A stretch of 64,000 nucleotides of DNA, taken from assembly GCA_937887565.1 (NCBI GenBank), contig CALABS010000044.1:62001-126000 (forward strand), given 5' to 3'. Of the stretch, positions 14,659 through 24,746 are shown one piece after another; positions within the stretch are counted from its first letter, which is position 1; each line of letters begins with the position of its first letter. The position numbers and the translations under genes are program-made. The stretch comes from an uncultured Rhodospirillaceae bacterium. Lineage in GTDB: Bacteria > Pseudomonadota > Alphaproteobacteria > Rhodospirillales > Magnetospirillaceae. The notes beneath the pieces were generated by a model that was not told the DNA's origin, did not search any database, and was given only the letters and a program-made list of their open reading frames with translations.

Positions 14659-15375
14659 ATGGATCCTGTTCAATCCGTCGAGTTGGCCGGATCGGTCGTC
14701 CAACACGATCTGTCGATGTGGGGCCTGTTCCTCCGGGCCGATCTCATCGTCAAGGCGGTGATGGTCGCCCTGCTGCTGGCGTCGTTCTGGTGCTGGGCCA
14801 TCATCTTCGACAAGCTGCTGCGCATGCGCGCCCTGTGGCAGCGGGCCGAGCAGTTCGAGGAATCGTTCTGGTCCGGCGGCTCGCTCGAGGAACTGTACGA
14901 CCGCATCGGGTCGCGGCCGCTCGATCCCATGAGCGCCATCTTCGTCGCCGCCATGCGCGAATGGCGGCGCGCCGCCGCCAAGGGCCTGCAGGGCGGCAAC
15001 GTCAGCCTGCCGCAGCGCATCGACCGGGTGATGCACGTCACCCTGGGCCGCGAGATGGACATCCTGGAGCGGAACCTGGGCGTGCTGGCCAGCGTCGGCT
15101 CGACGGCGCCGTTCATCGGCCTGTTCGGCACCGTCTGGGGCATCATGAACAGCTTTCAGTCCATCGCCGCCACCAAGAACACCAGCCTTGCCGTGGTCGC
15201 CCCCGGCATCGCCGAGGCATTGTTCGCCACCGCGCTGGGCCTGGTGGCCGCCATCCCGGCGGTGATCGCCTACAACAAGATCTCCAACGACATGGACCGC
15301 TACGCCAAGCGGCTCGAGAACTTCTCGGGCGAGTTCGGCGCCATCTTGTCGCGGCAGCTGGAGGAGAAGGCCTGA
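14659..15375 (+). CDS. tolQ: Tol-Pal system proton-channel protein TolQ
   Basis: 238 residues with three membrane helices: one near residues 20-40 (LIVKAVMVALLLASFWCWAII) and two in the C-terminal half (GVLASVGSTAPFIGLFGTVWGIM and VVAPGIAEALFATALGLVAAIPAVIAYN). These are the MotA/TolQ/ExbB signatures. TolQR uses the proton-motive force to energise TolA during division and outer membrane maintenance. The ATG at 14659 was chosen because it begins the conserved MDPVQSVELAGSVV. Confidence 0.95.
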   Translation: MDPVQSVELAGSVVQHDLSMWGLFLRADLIVKAVMVALLLASFWCWAIIFDKLLRMRALWQRAEQFEESFWSGGSLEELYDRIGSRPLDPMSAIFVAAMREWRRAAAKGLQGGNVSLPQRIDRVMHVTLGREMDILERNLGVLASVGSTAPFIGLFGTVWGIMNSFQSIAATKNTSLAVVAPGIAEALFATALGLVAAIPAVIAYNKISNDMDRYAKRLENFSGEFGAILSRQLEEKA

Positions 15376-15836
15376 TGGGCGCCTCCATCGGCAAGAAGGG
15401 CGGCCGCCAGCGCCACCGGCCGGTGGCCGAGATCAACGTCACGCCCATGGTGGACGTGATGCTGGTGCTGCTGGTCATCTTCATGGTGACCGCGCCGCTG
15501 CTCACCGCCGGCGTCCAGGTGGACCTGCCCAAGACCGAGGCGGCGCCCATCAAGGGCGACGACCAGCCGCTGTCGGTGTCGGTGGACGCCCGTGGCGACG
15601 TGTGGATCCAGGAGACCAAGGTGACCATGGAGGAGCTGGTCCCCAAGCTCCAGGCCATCACCGCCCAGAAGCCCGACACCCGCATCTTCGTGCGCGGCGA
15701 CAAGGGCATCGACTACGGCCGGGTGATGGAGGTCATGGGCACCCTGGGATCGGCCGGGTTCGGCAAGATCGCCCTGGTCACCGAGATGAAGTCGGGCGCC
15801 GACGCGCCCCAGCCGGCGAAGAAGGGGGCGCGCTAG
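15375..15836 (+). CDS. tolR: Tol-Pal system protein TolR
   Basis: 153 residues. A short cytosolic N-terminus (RQRHRPVAEINVTPMVDVMLVLLVIFMVTAPLL) contains the single membrane helix with the conserved proton-carrying Asp (VDVMLVLLVIFMV). A periplasmic domain follows, ending FGKIALVTEM. It partners TolQ. The ATG overlaps the tolQ stop by one base. The Ala/Lys tail after the domain is ordinary. Confidence 0.94.
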   Translation: MGASIGKKGGRQRHRPVAEINVTPMVDVMLVLLVIFMVTAPLLTAGVQVDLPKTEAAPIKGDDQPLSVSVDARGDVWIQETKVTMEELVPKLQAITAQKPDTRIFVRGDKGIDYGRVMEVMGTLGSAGFGKIALVTEMKSGADAPQPAKKGAR

Positions 15837-15839
15837 TCC

Positions 15840-16757
15840 GTGGTCCTCGAAGGCATGCGGCGCGAAAGCTATATCTTCTCGGGCGTGCTCCACGTGGCCG
15901 TGGCGCTGATCGCCTTCTTCGGCCTGCCGCAGTTCTTCCGCGAGCCGCCGGAGATCGAGGCGCCGATCATCGTCGATCTGGTGCCCATCGGCGACAGGAC
16001 CAATCCGCCGCCCAAGCAGGCCGAGGCGCCGCAGCCCGAGCCGGCTAAGCCGGAGCCGCCGGCCCCCAAGCCGGCGCCCAAGCCCGAACCGGTCAAGCAG
16101 GAGGCGCCCAAGCCGCCGCCTCCGCCGCCGCCGAAGCCGGCCGAGCCCGAGCCGCTTCCGGTGCCCAAGCCCGAGCCGAAGCCGGAGCCCAAGCCCGAGC
16201 CGAAGCCCGAGCCCAAGGCGCAGCCGCAACAGAAGCTGTCCGACATCAAGCCGCCGCCGCGCCCGCAGCCGCCGGCCGACCCGCTGGATTCGCTGTTGAA
16301 GTCGGTGGAGAAGGTCAAGCCCAAGGACGACCCGCTGGACGACCTGCTCAAGGCCGCCGACAAGGCCAAGCCGGCCAGCCAGGACAAGGGAACCCAGCCC
16401 CGGCCGCAGAGCGTGCGCGGCTCGGACAGCCACAATCCCAACCAGCCGATCTCCATGACCGAACTGGACGCCATCCGCGCCCACGTCTCCAAGTTCTGGA
16501 ACATCCCGGCCGGCGCCAAGAACGCCGAGAGCCTGCTGGTGGTGATCCGGGTGACCGTCCAGCCCGACGGCACCGTCACCGACGCCCGGGTGGTGGATGC
16601 GCCGCTGATGGCCGATTCCTTCTGGCAGGCGGCCGCCGACAGCGCGCGCCGCGCGGTTCGGCTGGCCAGCCCGCTGCCGATTCCGCGCGACAAGTACGAC
16701 CAGTTCCGCGATTTCACGATCGGTTTCAATCCCAAGCAGATGATCATGGGACGATGA
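15840..16757 (+). CDS. tolA: TolA (cell envelope integrity / TonB C-terminal-like)
   Basis: 305 residues, GTG start 3 bp after tolR. One membrane helix lies near residues 10-30 (YIFSGVLHVAVALIAFFGL). A long Pro/Lys/Glu linker (about residues 60-190, many KPEP repeats) follows. The globular C-terminal domain has KFWNIPAGAKNAESLLVVIRVTVQPDGTVTDARVV and ends FRDFTIGFNPKQMIMGR. TolA bridges inner membrane TolQR to TolB/Pal. The repetitive linker DNA gives long spurious open frames on the other strand. Confidence 0.92.
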   Translation: MVLEGMRRESYIFSGVLHVAVALIAFFGLPQFFREPPEIEAPIIVDLVPIGDRTNPPPKQAEAPQPEPAKPEPPAPKPAPKPEPVKQEAPKPPPPPPPKPAEPEPLPVPKPEPKPEPKPEPKPEPKAQPQQKLSDIKPPPRPQPPADPLDSLLKSVEKVKPKDDPLDDLLKAADKAKPASQDKGTQPRPQSVRGSDSHNPNQPISMTELDAIRAHVSKFWNIPAGAKNAESLLVVIRVTVQPDGTVTDARVVDAPLMADSFWQAAADSARRAVRLASPLPIPRDKYDQFRDFTIGFNPKQMIMGR

Positions 16758-18091
16758 ACATGCTCAAGCGCCTTCGCCTTGCCGTGGCCCTCCTGGCCGT
16801 GGCCGTGATCGGAGCGGCGGTCCCCGCCGCCGCCGAGGTCCGCATCGACATCACCCGGGGGCACATGCGGCCCTTGCCCATCGCCATCCCCGAATTCTTC
16901 GGCGGCGAGCTCAAGGACCAGCAGATGGGCCGCGACATCGCCCGGGTGGTGGCGGCCGACCTGGAGCGGTCGGGCCTGTTCAAGCCCGTCGATCCGCGCG
17001 CCTTCATCCAGACGGTCTCCAGCCTGCAGGTGGGGCCGCGCTTCGCCGACTGGCGGCAGATCAACGCCGAGGCGCTGGTCAGCGGCACGGTCCAGACGGC
17101 CGCGGACGGCCGCATGCGGGTGGAATTCCACCTCTGGGACGTGTTGACCGAGGAGCAGATGACCGGCCTCGGCTACACCGCCTCGCCGGCTGGGTGGCGC
17201 CGCGTCGCGCACCTGATCGCCGACGCCATCTACAAGCGCATCACCGGCGAGGACGGCTATTTCGACACCCAGGTGGTCTATGTCTCGGAATCGGGCCCAA
17301 AGAACGACCGCAAGAAGCGGCTGGCCATCATGGACCAGGACGGCGAGAACCATAAATTCCTCACCGACGGGGCGGAACTGGTGCTGACGCCCCGCTTCTC
17401 GCCGACCGCCCGCGAGATCACCTACATGTCCTATTACAAGGGCACGCCGAGGGTCTACATCCTGCAGATCGACACCGCGCGCCGCGAGTTGCTGGGCGAT
17501 TTTCCAGGCATGACCTTCGCGCCCCGGTTCTCGCCCGACGGCAACAAGGTGATCATGAGCCTGGCCATGGACGGCAACACCGAGATCTACGAGATGAACC
17601 TGATGACGCGGCAAAAGCGGCGTCTGACCAACAACCCGTACATCGACACCTCGCCGTCCTACTCCCCCGACGGCCAGCGGGTGGTGTTCAACTCGGATCG
17701 CGGCGGCGCCCAGCAGCTCTACACCATGGATGCCGACGGCTCGAACGTCCAGCGCATCTCGTATGGCGACGGCCGCTATGCGACGCCGGTATGGTCCCCG
17801 CGCGGCGATCTCATAGCCTTCACCAAGATGAAGGGCGGCGAGTTCTTCATTGGCGTCATGCGGCCGGACGGCTCCGAGGAGCGCCTGCTGACCCAGGGAT
17901 TCCTGGTGGAAGGCCCGACCTGGGCGCCCAACGGCCGCGTGCTGGCGTTCTGGAAGGAGACTCCCTCCGACGAGCGGGGAAGGGGAATGAGCACAAAGCT
18001 CTATACGATTGACCTGACCGGATACAATGAAAGGCAGGCCGTTACCCCATTGGACGGGTCCGACCCTGCGTGGTCCCCCTTGATTCCCTAA
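16754..18091 (+). CDS. tolB: Tol-Pal system periplasmic beta-propeller TolB
   Basis: 445 residues. Signal peptide (LRLAVALLAVAVIGAAVPAAA) is followed by the TolB N-terminal domain (VRIDITRGHMRPLPIAIPEF...DLERSGLFKPVD) and a six-bladed propeller of WD40-like repeats: LVLTPRFSPTAREITYMSYYKGTPRVY, FAPRFSPDGNKVIMSLAMDGNTEIY, TSPSYSPDGQRVVFNSDRGG, ATPVWSPRGDLIAFTK. It binds Pal and TolA. The start overlaps tolA by 4 bases. Its 3' end contains the predicted pal promoter. Confidence 0.95.
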   Translation: MNMLKRLRLAVALLAVAVIGAAVPAAAEVRIDITRGHMRPLPIAIPEFFGGELKDQQMGRDIARVVAADLERSGLFKPVDPRAFIQTVSSLQVGPRFADWRQINAEALVSGTVQTAADGRMRVEFHLWDVLTEEQMTGLGYTASPAGWRRVAHLIADAIYKRITGEDGYFDTQVVYVSESGPKNDRKKRLAIMDQDGENHKFLTDGAELVLTPRFSPTAREITYMSYYKGTPRVYILQIDTARRELLGDFPGMTFAPRFSPDGNKVIMSLAMDGNTEIYEMNLMTRQKRRLTNNPYIDTSPSYSPDGQRVVFNSDRGGAQQLYTMDADGSNVQRISYGDGRYATPVWSPRGDLIAFTKMKGGEFFIGVMRPDGSEERLLTQGFLVEGPTWAPNGRVLAFWKETPSDERGRGMSTKLYTIDLTGYNERQAVTPLDGSDPAWSPLIP

Positions 18092-18108
18092 AACTAAGTT
18101 AGTATAGT
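18080..18108 (+). promoter_or_regulatory. Internal promoter for pal
   Basis: TTGATT (18080-18085) and TATAGT (18103-18108) are spaced by 17 bp, straddling the tolB stop codon. This would give pal its own, probably strong, transcript with a leader of about 140 nt. Confidence 0.6.
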
Positions 18109-18129
18109 CCGCGCCGATTAGGATTTTTT

Positions 18130-18164
18130 CCGGTGGCATTGGGTCCCAAAGACAGTGCCACCGG
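18130..18164 (+). promoter_or_regulatory. Hairpin in the pal 5' leader
   Basis: CCGGTGGCA (18130-18138) pairs perfectly with TGCCACCGG (18156-18164). It lies about 90 nt before the pal start codon. It is preceded rather than followed by a T-run, so it looks like a stabilising or regulatory leader structure, not a terminator. Confidence 0.4.
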
Positions 18165-18255
18165 GGCGGCGCCCGTCCGGCAGGCCGGAGCCGCCGAAAC
18201 CAAGGTCCAATCGGCATTCCCACACCGCGTTCCATTGAGGGGGAGTCCTCAAGTT

Positions 18256-18747
18256 ATGAAACTGCGTTTCCTGAGCATCTTCGCCGCCGTCGCCCTGGTC
18301 GCGGCTTGCGAGTCCGCCCCTGAAGACACCGGCGCCAAGGCCGGTGGCGGTCAGGCCCCGGCCACCGCGGCCAAGCCGTCGATCGTCCCCGGTTCGGAGC
18401 AGGACTTCATCGCCAATGTCGGCGATCGCGTCTTCTTCGACTTCGACAAGTACAACCTGCGTTCGGACGCCAAGGCGAGCCTGGACAAGCAGGTCGCTTG
18501 GCTGAAGAAGTATCCGAACTACGCGCTGACCATCGAGGGTCATTGCGACGAGCGCGGCACCCGCGAGTACAACCTCGCCCTGGGTGAGCGCCGCGCCAAC
18601 TCCGTCAAGGAGTACATGGTCGCCAACGGCCTGCCCGCGTCGCGCGTCAAGACCATCTCCTACGGCAAGGAGCGCCCGGTCGCCCTCGGCTCGAACGAGG
18701 CCGCCTGGTCGCAGAACCGCCGTGGCGTGACCGTGCTCGGCAAGTAA
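18256..18747 (+). CDS. pal: Peptidoglycan-associated lipoprotein Pal
   Basis: 163 residues. The lipoprotein signal ends with VAAC (Cys19), to be lipidated in the outer membrane. After an Ala/Gly linker comes the OmpA-like domain: DRVFFDFDKYNLRSDAKASLDKQVAWLKKYPNYALTIEGHCDERGTREYNLALGERRA, containing the peptidoglycan-binding Asp and Arg. The start ATG has GGGGGAG upstream. Pal anchors the Tol system to the wall. A GC-rich terminator follows the gene. Confidence 0.96.
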   Translation: MKLRFLSIFAAVALVAACESAPEDTGAKAGGGQAPATAAKPSIVPGSEQDFIANVGDRVFFDFDKYNLRSDAKASLDKQVAWLKKYPNYALTIEGHCDERGTREYNLALGERRANSVKEYMVANGLPASRVKTISYGKERPVALGSNEAAWSQNRRGVTVLGK

Positions 18748-18776
18748 TTCGCCGAACACCACGTTATGCGTGATGG

Positions 18777-18834
18777 GGCGCCCGCCCTTCCGAACGGCCA
18801 TGCGGCCATCGGAACGGGCGGGCGCCTTATTTCT
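18777..18834 (+). terminator. Intrinsic terminator after pal
   Basis: GGCGCCCGCCC near 18777 pairs with GGGCGGGCGCC ending about 18826, with an inner GGCC/GGCC stem, followed by TTATTTCT. Confidence 0.75.
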
Positions 18835-18891
18835 GCCCAGTTGAGGTCCTAGTCAGGACGTCCGTGCGCCCGCTTGCCGGGGCGCCGTCCG

Positions 18892-18975
18892 GATCACCCC
18901 CCGCGTCCCGCCAAGGCGGCGGCGCGCCCGATCACCCCCGCGCCCGGCCGAGGCGGGCGCGCACCCGATCACGAG
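18892..18975 (+). repeat. 37-38 bp imperfect tandem repeat before cpoB
   Basis: Units begin GATCACCCCC at 18892 and 18930, with a third partial unit GATCACGAGG at 18967. Each contains a CCCG...CGGGCG inverted arm, so each could form a hairpin. It lies just 5' of the cpoB start. Confidence 0.65.
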
Positions 18976-18983
18976 GTAGTCCC

Positions 18984-19946
18984 GTGCGTCGCATCGTCCT
19001 CTCCACCGCCATCGCCGCGTTGCTGTCCGTCGGGGCCGGTTTCCAGCCGGCGGCCGCGCAGATGGACAATCGCGCCCTCTACGACCGCATCGACCGGCTG
19101 GAGCGCGACCTGCAGACCCTTCAGTCCAACATGGCGCGGGGCGGCGGACCGACCGTCATCCGGTCGCCGGCCGCCGGCGGCTCGTCCTCCTATGCGCCCG
19201 GCGGCGGCGACGCGGCGCCGGCCTTGCCGCCCGGCATGGCCGCGCGCCTCGACGACCGGGTCGACATGCTGGAGGAGCAGTTGCGGCAGCTGACCGGCAA
19301 GGTCGAGGAAGCCAACTACCGCGCCCAGCAGGCCCTCAAGCAGATGGAACGCATGCAGGCCGACATCGACCTGCGCTTCAAGGATTTGCAGGCCGGCGGC
19401 GGAGCCGCGCCCGCCGATCCGGCCAAGGCTGAGCTCGGCGCCAACTCCGCCGGGAGCCCTGGCGCCGCTCCGGGTCCGCAGGTCCTGGGCTCGATGCCCG
19501 AGAAGGATCTCAAGAAGGCACTGCAGCAGCCGGCGGCTGCTGCCCCCGCCCCGCAGCCCAAGGATCCCCAGGCCCTCTACGACCAGGCCTACGCCGCCGC
19601 CCAACGGGGCGACTACGACACCGCCGAAAAGGGGTTCCAGGACTTCCTGTCCAAGTACGGCAACCATGCGCTGGCGGGCAACGCCAGCTACTGGCTGGGC
19701 GACATCGCCTATGCGCGCAAGGACTTCGCCGCCGCCGCCGCTACCTTCCTCGAGGCCTACAAGCAACACGGCAAGCATACCAAGGCCCCGGACATGATCT
19801 TCAAGGCCGGCTCCGCCTTCGGCCAGTTGGGCAAGAAGAAGGAGGCCTGCACCGCCTTCGGCATCCTGTTCAAGGAACATCCCAACATGCCCGACCGCGT
19901 CAAGCGCGCGGCCACCGCCGAGAAGGCCAAGTACGAGTGCAAGTGA
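18984..19946 (+). CDS. cpoB: Tol-Pal system protein YbgF / CpoB
   Basis: 320 residues. The GTG at 18984 starts a clear signal peptide (RRIVLSTAIAALLSVGAGFQPAAAQ). A coiled-coil trimerisation helix follows (ALYDRIDRLERDLQTLQSN and DDRVDMLEEQLRQLTGKVEEANYRAQQALKQMERMQADIDLRF). After an Ala/Pro linker come C-terminal TPR repeats (ALYDQAYAAAQRGDYDTAEKGFQDFLSKYGNHALAGNASYWLGDIAYARKDFAAAAATFLEAYK). CpoB coordinates outer membrane constriction with peptidoglycan synthesis. A strong terminator follows. Confidence 0.93.
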   Translation: MRRIVLSTAIAALLSVGAGFQPAAAQMDNRALYDRIDRLERDLQTLQSNMARGGGPTVIRSPAAGGSSSYAPGGGDAAPALPPGMAARLDDRVDMLEEQLRQLTGKVEEANYRAQQALKQMERMQADIDLRFKDLQAGGGAAPADPAKAELGANSAGSPGAAPGPQVLGSMPEKDLKKALQQPAAAAPAPQPKDPQALYDQAYAAAQRGDYDTAEKGFQDFLSKYGNHALAGNASYWLGDIAYARKDFAAAAATFLEAYKQHGKHTKAPDMIFKAGSAFGQLGKKKEACTAFGILFKEHPNMPDRVKRAATAEKAKYECK

Positions 19947-19951
19947 GGTCG

Positions 19952-19983
19952 AAGGCCCCTCCCCGGAGGGGCCTTTTCGTTTA
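19952..19983 (+). terminator. Intrinsic terminator after cpoB
   Basis: AAGGCCCCTCC (19952-19962) and GGAGGGGCCTT (19965-19975) form a perfect 11-bp stem with a 2-base apex, followed by TTCGTTT. It ends the tol-pal unit just before tilS. Confidence 0.88.
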
Positions 19984-19995
19984 CTATCCCCGACC

Positions 19996-21306
19996 ATGGC
20001 ACTTCCCCTCGCCTCCGCCGAATTCGACGCCCTGATGGCCCCGCTGGGGCCGTTCGAACCGGCGCCGGTGGTGGCGGTGGCGGTGTCGGGGGGCGCCGAC
20101 AGCCTGGCCCTGGCGGTGCTGGCCGACCGCTGGGCACGGGCGAGAGGAGGGCGCGTCGTCGCCCTGACCGTCGACCACGGGCTGCGCGCCGGCTCCGCCG
20201 CCGAGGCGGCGCGGGTGGCCGAGTGGATGGCGGCGCGGGACATCTCCCACCACCTCCTGGACTGGAGGGGCGCCAAGCCGGAGGCCGACCTGCAAGCGGC
20301 GGCGCGCGAGGCGCGCTACCGGCTGCTGGAGGAATGGTGCCGGGCGGCGGGATGCCTGCACCTGCTGCTCGCCCATCACCGCGACGACCAGGCCGAGACG
20401 CTGCTGCTGCGCCTGGGCCGGGGATCGGGAGTGGACGGCCTGGCGGGGATGGCGGCGGTGCGGGAAACGGCCTTTCTTCGGCTGTTGCGGCCGCTGCTGG
20501 CGGTGCCGCCGTCGCGTCTGCGCGCCACCTTGGCGGCGGAAGGCCAGGACTGGATCGACGACCCTTCCAACCGCAATGACGGCTTCGCCCGCGTCCGTCT
20601 GCGGGGGATGACCGCGTCGCTGGCGGCCGAGGGGCTGACCCCCGAGCGCCTGGCGGCGACGGCGCGACGCCTGGGGCGCGCCCGGGACACGCTCGAGGCG
20701 GCGACGGCGCACGCAGCGACGGCGGTGCGGCTGGACCCGTCCGGGTGGGCGGTGGTGCCGGCGACGGTGTTCCGACACCTGCCGGAAGAGGTGGGGCTGC
20801 GTCTGCTGTCGCGGCTGCTGACGGCGGTCGGCGGCGGCGCCTACCCGCCCCGGCTGGAGCGGCTGGAGGCGCTGCACGCTGCGTTGCGGCAGGGCCTTGC
20901 CGCCGCCCGCACCCTGGCCGGCTGCCGCGTCCTTCCCGTCGCGGCCGGCGTGCTGGTCTGCCGCGAGCCTGCCAAGGTGGCGCCGCCGGTGCCGCTCGAA
21001 CCCGGCCGCGAGGTCACCTGGGATGGCCGATTTCGGGCCCTGGCGGCGCCGGACATCCCGCCCGGGTTGCGGCTGGGGGCGTTGGGGACGGCCGGCTGGA
21101 CCGTGGTCGGACGCGCCCTCGCAAGGGCGATGCCGGCAGTTCCGGCGGCGGCGCGACCCACCCTTCCGGCGATCCACGACCAGGAGGGTGTTTTCGCCGT
21201 CCCCCACCTCGGCTATAACCGGACGAAGGCGGAAGGGCGCGTGTTGCGATGGATCGTCGCGGCGCCATCCAACCCATTGACGGTGGCGGGCCGTTGCCTT
21301 GTCTAG
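19996..21306 (+). CDS. tilS: tRNA(Ile)-lysidine synthase TilS
   Basis: 436 residues. The PP-loop ATP pyrophosphatase motif VAVSGGADSLALAVLADRWA is near residue 30, followed by VDHGLRAGSAAEAARVAEWM and LLLAHHRDDQAETLLLRLGRGSGVDGLAGM, all diagnostic. It modifies C34 of tRNA-Ile(CAU) to lysidine so that AUA is read as Ile; it is essential. Only the N-terminal domain is well conserved; the rest is a divergent C-terminal region. It starts 13 bp after the terminator, so its promoter must lie close by or within cpoB. ftsH follows, as in many bacteria. Confidence 0.93.
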   Translation: MALPLASAEFDALMAPLGPFEPAPVVAVAVSGGADSLALAVLADRWARARGGRVVALTVDHGLRAGSAAEAARVAEWMAARDISHHLLDWRGAKPEADLQAAAREARYRLLEEWCRAAGCLHLLLAHHRDDQAETLLLRLGRGSGVDGLAGMAAVRETAFLRLLRPLLAVPPSRLRATLAAEGQDWIDDPSNRNDGFARVRLRGMTASLAAEGLTPERLAATARRLGRARDTLEAATAHAATAVRLDPSGWAVVPATVFRHLPEEVGLRLLSRLLTAVGGGAYPPRLERLEALHAALRQGLAAARTLAGCRVLPVAAGVLVCREPAKVAPPVPLEPGREVTWDGRFRALAAPDIPPGLRLGALGTAGWTVVGRALARAMPAVPAAARPTLPAIHDQEGVFAVPHLGYNRTKAEGRVLRWIVAAPSNPLTVAGRCLV

Positions 21307-21336
21307 GGCAAGGGCGGCATTATCTGTTAGGCAACG
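21292..21336 (+). promoter_or_regulatory. Candidate ftsH promoter flanked by an inverted repeat
   Basis: TTGTCT (21299-21304) and TATCTG (21321-21326) are 16 bp apart. The stretch is framed by a perfect 8-bp inverted repeat, CGTTGCCT (21292-21299) and AGGCAACG (21329-21336). It overlaps the tilS stop codon. Confidence 0.4.
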
Positions 21337-21402
21337 CATTTCGGCGGAGCACGGCGGCCCATCCAGGGACCGGCGGTTTGCCAAACGAGGAAGGGCCTGA
21401 TC

Positions 21403-23337
<1,935 letters not shown>

Positions 23338-23354
23338 CGCCCCGCCTTTCCCAT

Positions 23355-23391
23355 CCTCCCCCCATGCCGCGCATGGGGGGAGGCTTCGTTT
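23355..23391 (+). terminator. Intrinsic terminator after ftsH
   Basis: CCTCCCCCCATGC (23355-23367) pairs perfectly with GCATGGGGGGAGG (23371-23383) around a 3-base loop, followed by CTTCGTTT. Confidence 0.85.
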
Positions 23392-23405
23392 GAGAGCGCG
23401 CCAGC

Positions 23406-24548
23406 ATGACCACCCCCGCCTTCCGCCCCAGCCCCAATCTGCCGCGCGGCCTGTTCGCCGACGACGACGACCTGGCGTCGCGCCTGTATCTGATTCCCTG
23501 CGGCATGGTGACCGGCGATCGGGCGGCGGCGGCGGTGATGGCCGGGACCGCCTGGCCCGTCGCCGACGGGCCGGTCGCCTTTTCGTCCGTGGCGGTCGCC
23601 TGGCGCGAGGCGGGGCAGGCCTTCATGGCGGTGGCTCCATTCCCGGAGGTGGTGGAATGGTCCGAGGGCGAGGCCGAGCCGGTGGCCCGTCACGTCGCCG
23701 CCGTCATCCACCGCATCGGCGCCAAGCGCCGGCCGTGGGCGGGCCTGGATACCGTCCGTCCGCTGGTCATGGGCATCCTCAACGCCACTCCCGACAGCTT
23801 TTCCGATGGTGGCGACCATCGCACCCCCGAGGACGCCGTGAGGCATGCCTTCGCCATGGTCGAGGCGGGCGCCGACCTCATCGACGTCGGCGGCGAGTCC
23901 ACCCGTCCCGGGGCGGCGCCGGTCTCCGTCGATGAGGAGAAGCGCCGGGTGCTGCCGGTGATCCGCGCCCTGGCCGAGCGCGGGGTGGTGGTGTCCGTCG
24001 ATACCCGCAACACCGAGGTGATGGCCGAGGCGGTGGCGGCCGGAGCCCGCGTCGTCAACGACGTCTCGGCCCTGGAAGGGCCGGGCGCCCTGGCGGCGGC
24101 ATCGGCATCGGGCGCCGCGGTGTGCCTGATGCATATGCGCGGCGAGCCACGGACCATGCAGGCCGACCCGGTCTACGACTGCGCGCCGCTGGACATCCTC
24201 GACTATCTGGCGGGCCGGGTGGCGGCCTGCGAGGCGGCCGGCATCCCACGCGACCACATCGCCGTGGACCCCGGCATCGGATTCGGCAAGACGGCGGACC
24301 ACAACGCCCAGGTCCTGGCGAGCCTGTCCCTCTACCACGGCCTGGGATGCCCGGTCCTGTTGGGGGCCAGCCGCAAGAGCTTCATCGCGCGGCTCAGCCG
24401 GGGCGAGGCGGCCAAGGACCGGCTGGCGGGCACCATCGCGGCGACCATGGCCGGATTGGCGCAGGGGGTGCAGATCCACCGTGTCCACGACGTCGCCGCG
24501 ACCCGGCAGGCGGTGGCGGTCTGGCGGGCCGTGAGCCAATCGGCCTGA
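23406..24548 (+). CDS. folP: Dihydropteroate synthase with an N-terminal extension
   Basis: 380 residues, against about 280 for ordinary FolP. The catalytic TIM barrel begins near residue 118: RPLVMGILNATPDSFSDGGDH, GADLIDVGGESTRPGA, VNDVSAL, LMHMRGEP, DPGIGFGKTADHN and LLGASRKSFIARL. These make up the pterin and pABA binding loops. The first 115 residues (SRLYLIPCGMVTGDRAAAAVMAGTAWPVADGPVAFSSVAV...VARHVAAVIHRIGAKRRPWAGL) form an extra domain I do not recognise. It makes dihydropteroate in folate synthesis. ATG start. Confidence 0.9.
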   Translation: MTTPAFRPSPNLPRGLFADDDDLASRLYLIPCGMVTGDRAAAAVMAGTAWPVADGPVAFSSVAVAWREAGQAFMAVAPFPEVVEWSEGEAEPVARHVAAVIHRIGAKRRPWAGLDTVRPLVMGILNATPDSFSDGGDHRTPEDAVRHAFAMVEAGADLIDVGGESTRPGAAPVSVDEEKRRVLPVIRALAERGVVVSVDTRNTEVMAEAVAAGARVVNDVSALEGPGALAAASASGAAVCLMHMRGEPRTMQADPVYDCAPLDILDYLAGRVAACEAAGIPRDHIAVDPGIGFGKTADHNAQVLASLSLYHGLGCPVLLGASRKSFIARLSRGEAAKDRLAGTIAATMAGLAQGVQIHRVHDVAATRQAVAVWRAVSQSA

Positions 24549-24566
24549 GGTCTCATTCCGGCCTTG

Positions 24567-24640
24567 TTGACTATACATTTTGGAGTCAAAACCTTTGGAA
24601 TACCCTATCCTGAAGCCTAATTTAGAATCATAATAATTGA
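24567..24640 (+). promoter_or_regulatory. AT-rich regulatory region before the rubrerythrin gene
   Basis: This is the most AT-rich stretch of the neighbourhood. TTGACT (24567-24572) and AGTCAA (24584-24589) form an inverted repeat. A TTTAGAATCATAATAATTG block near 24620-24640 partly resembles iron- or peroxide-regulator sites (Irr/PerR/Fur). The exact regulator cannot be told from the sequence alone. Confidence 0.35.
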
Positions 24641-24746
24641 AAAGAAGCTGAACTCTCTGGCATGCTGACGGTGTGAAAGGCTGGACGGTCCGTCCACTCC
24701 GCGTCGCGTCCCGTCCAGCACGGAAAGCAAACAGAGGAGGAAGCCG

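Noticed and set aside
15300..18235. Long antisense frames across tolQRAB
   Set aside because: They mirror the KPEP-repeat DNA of tolA and give Gly/Leu/Arg-rich nonsense without motifs.
24600..24660. A definite Irr, PerR or Fur box before the rubrerythrin gene
   Set aside because: The TTTAGAATCATAATAATTG block matches no consensus well enough; kept only as a low-confidence regulatory region.
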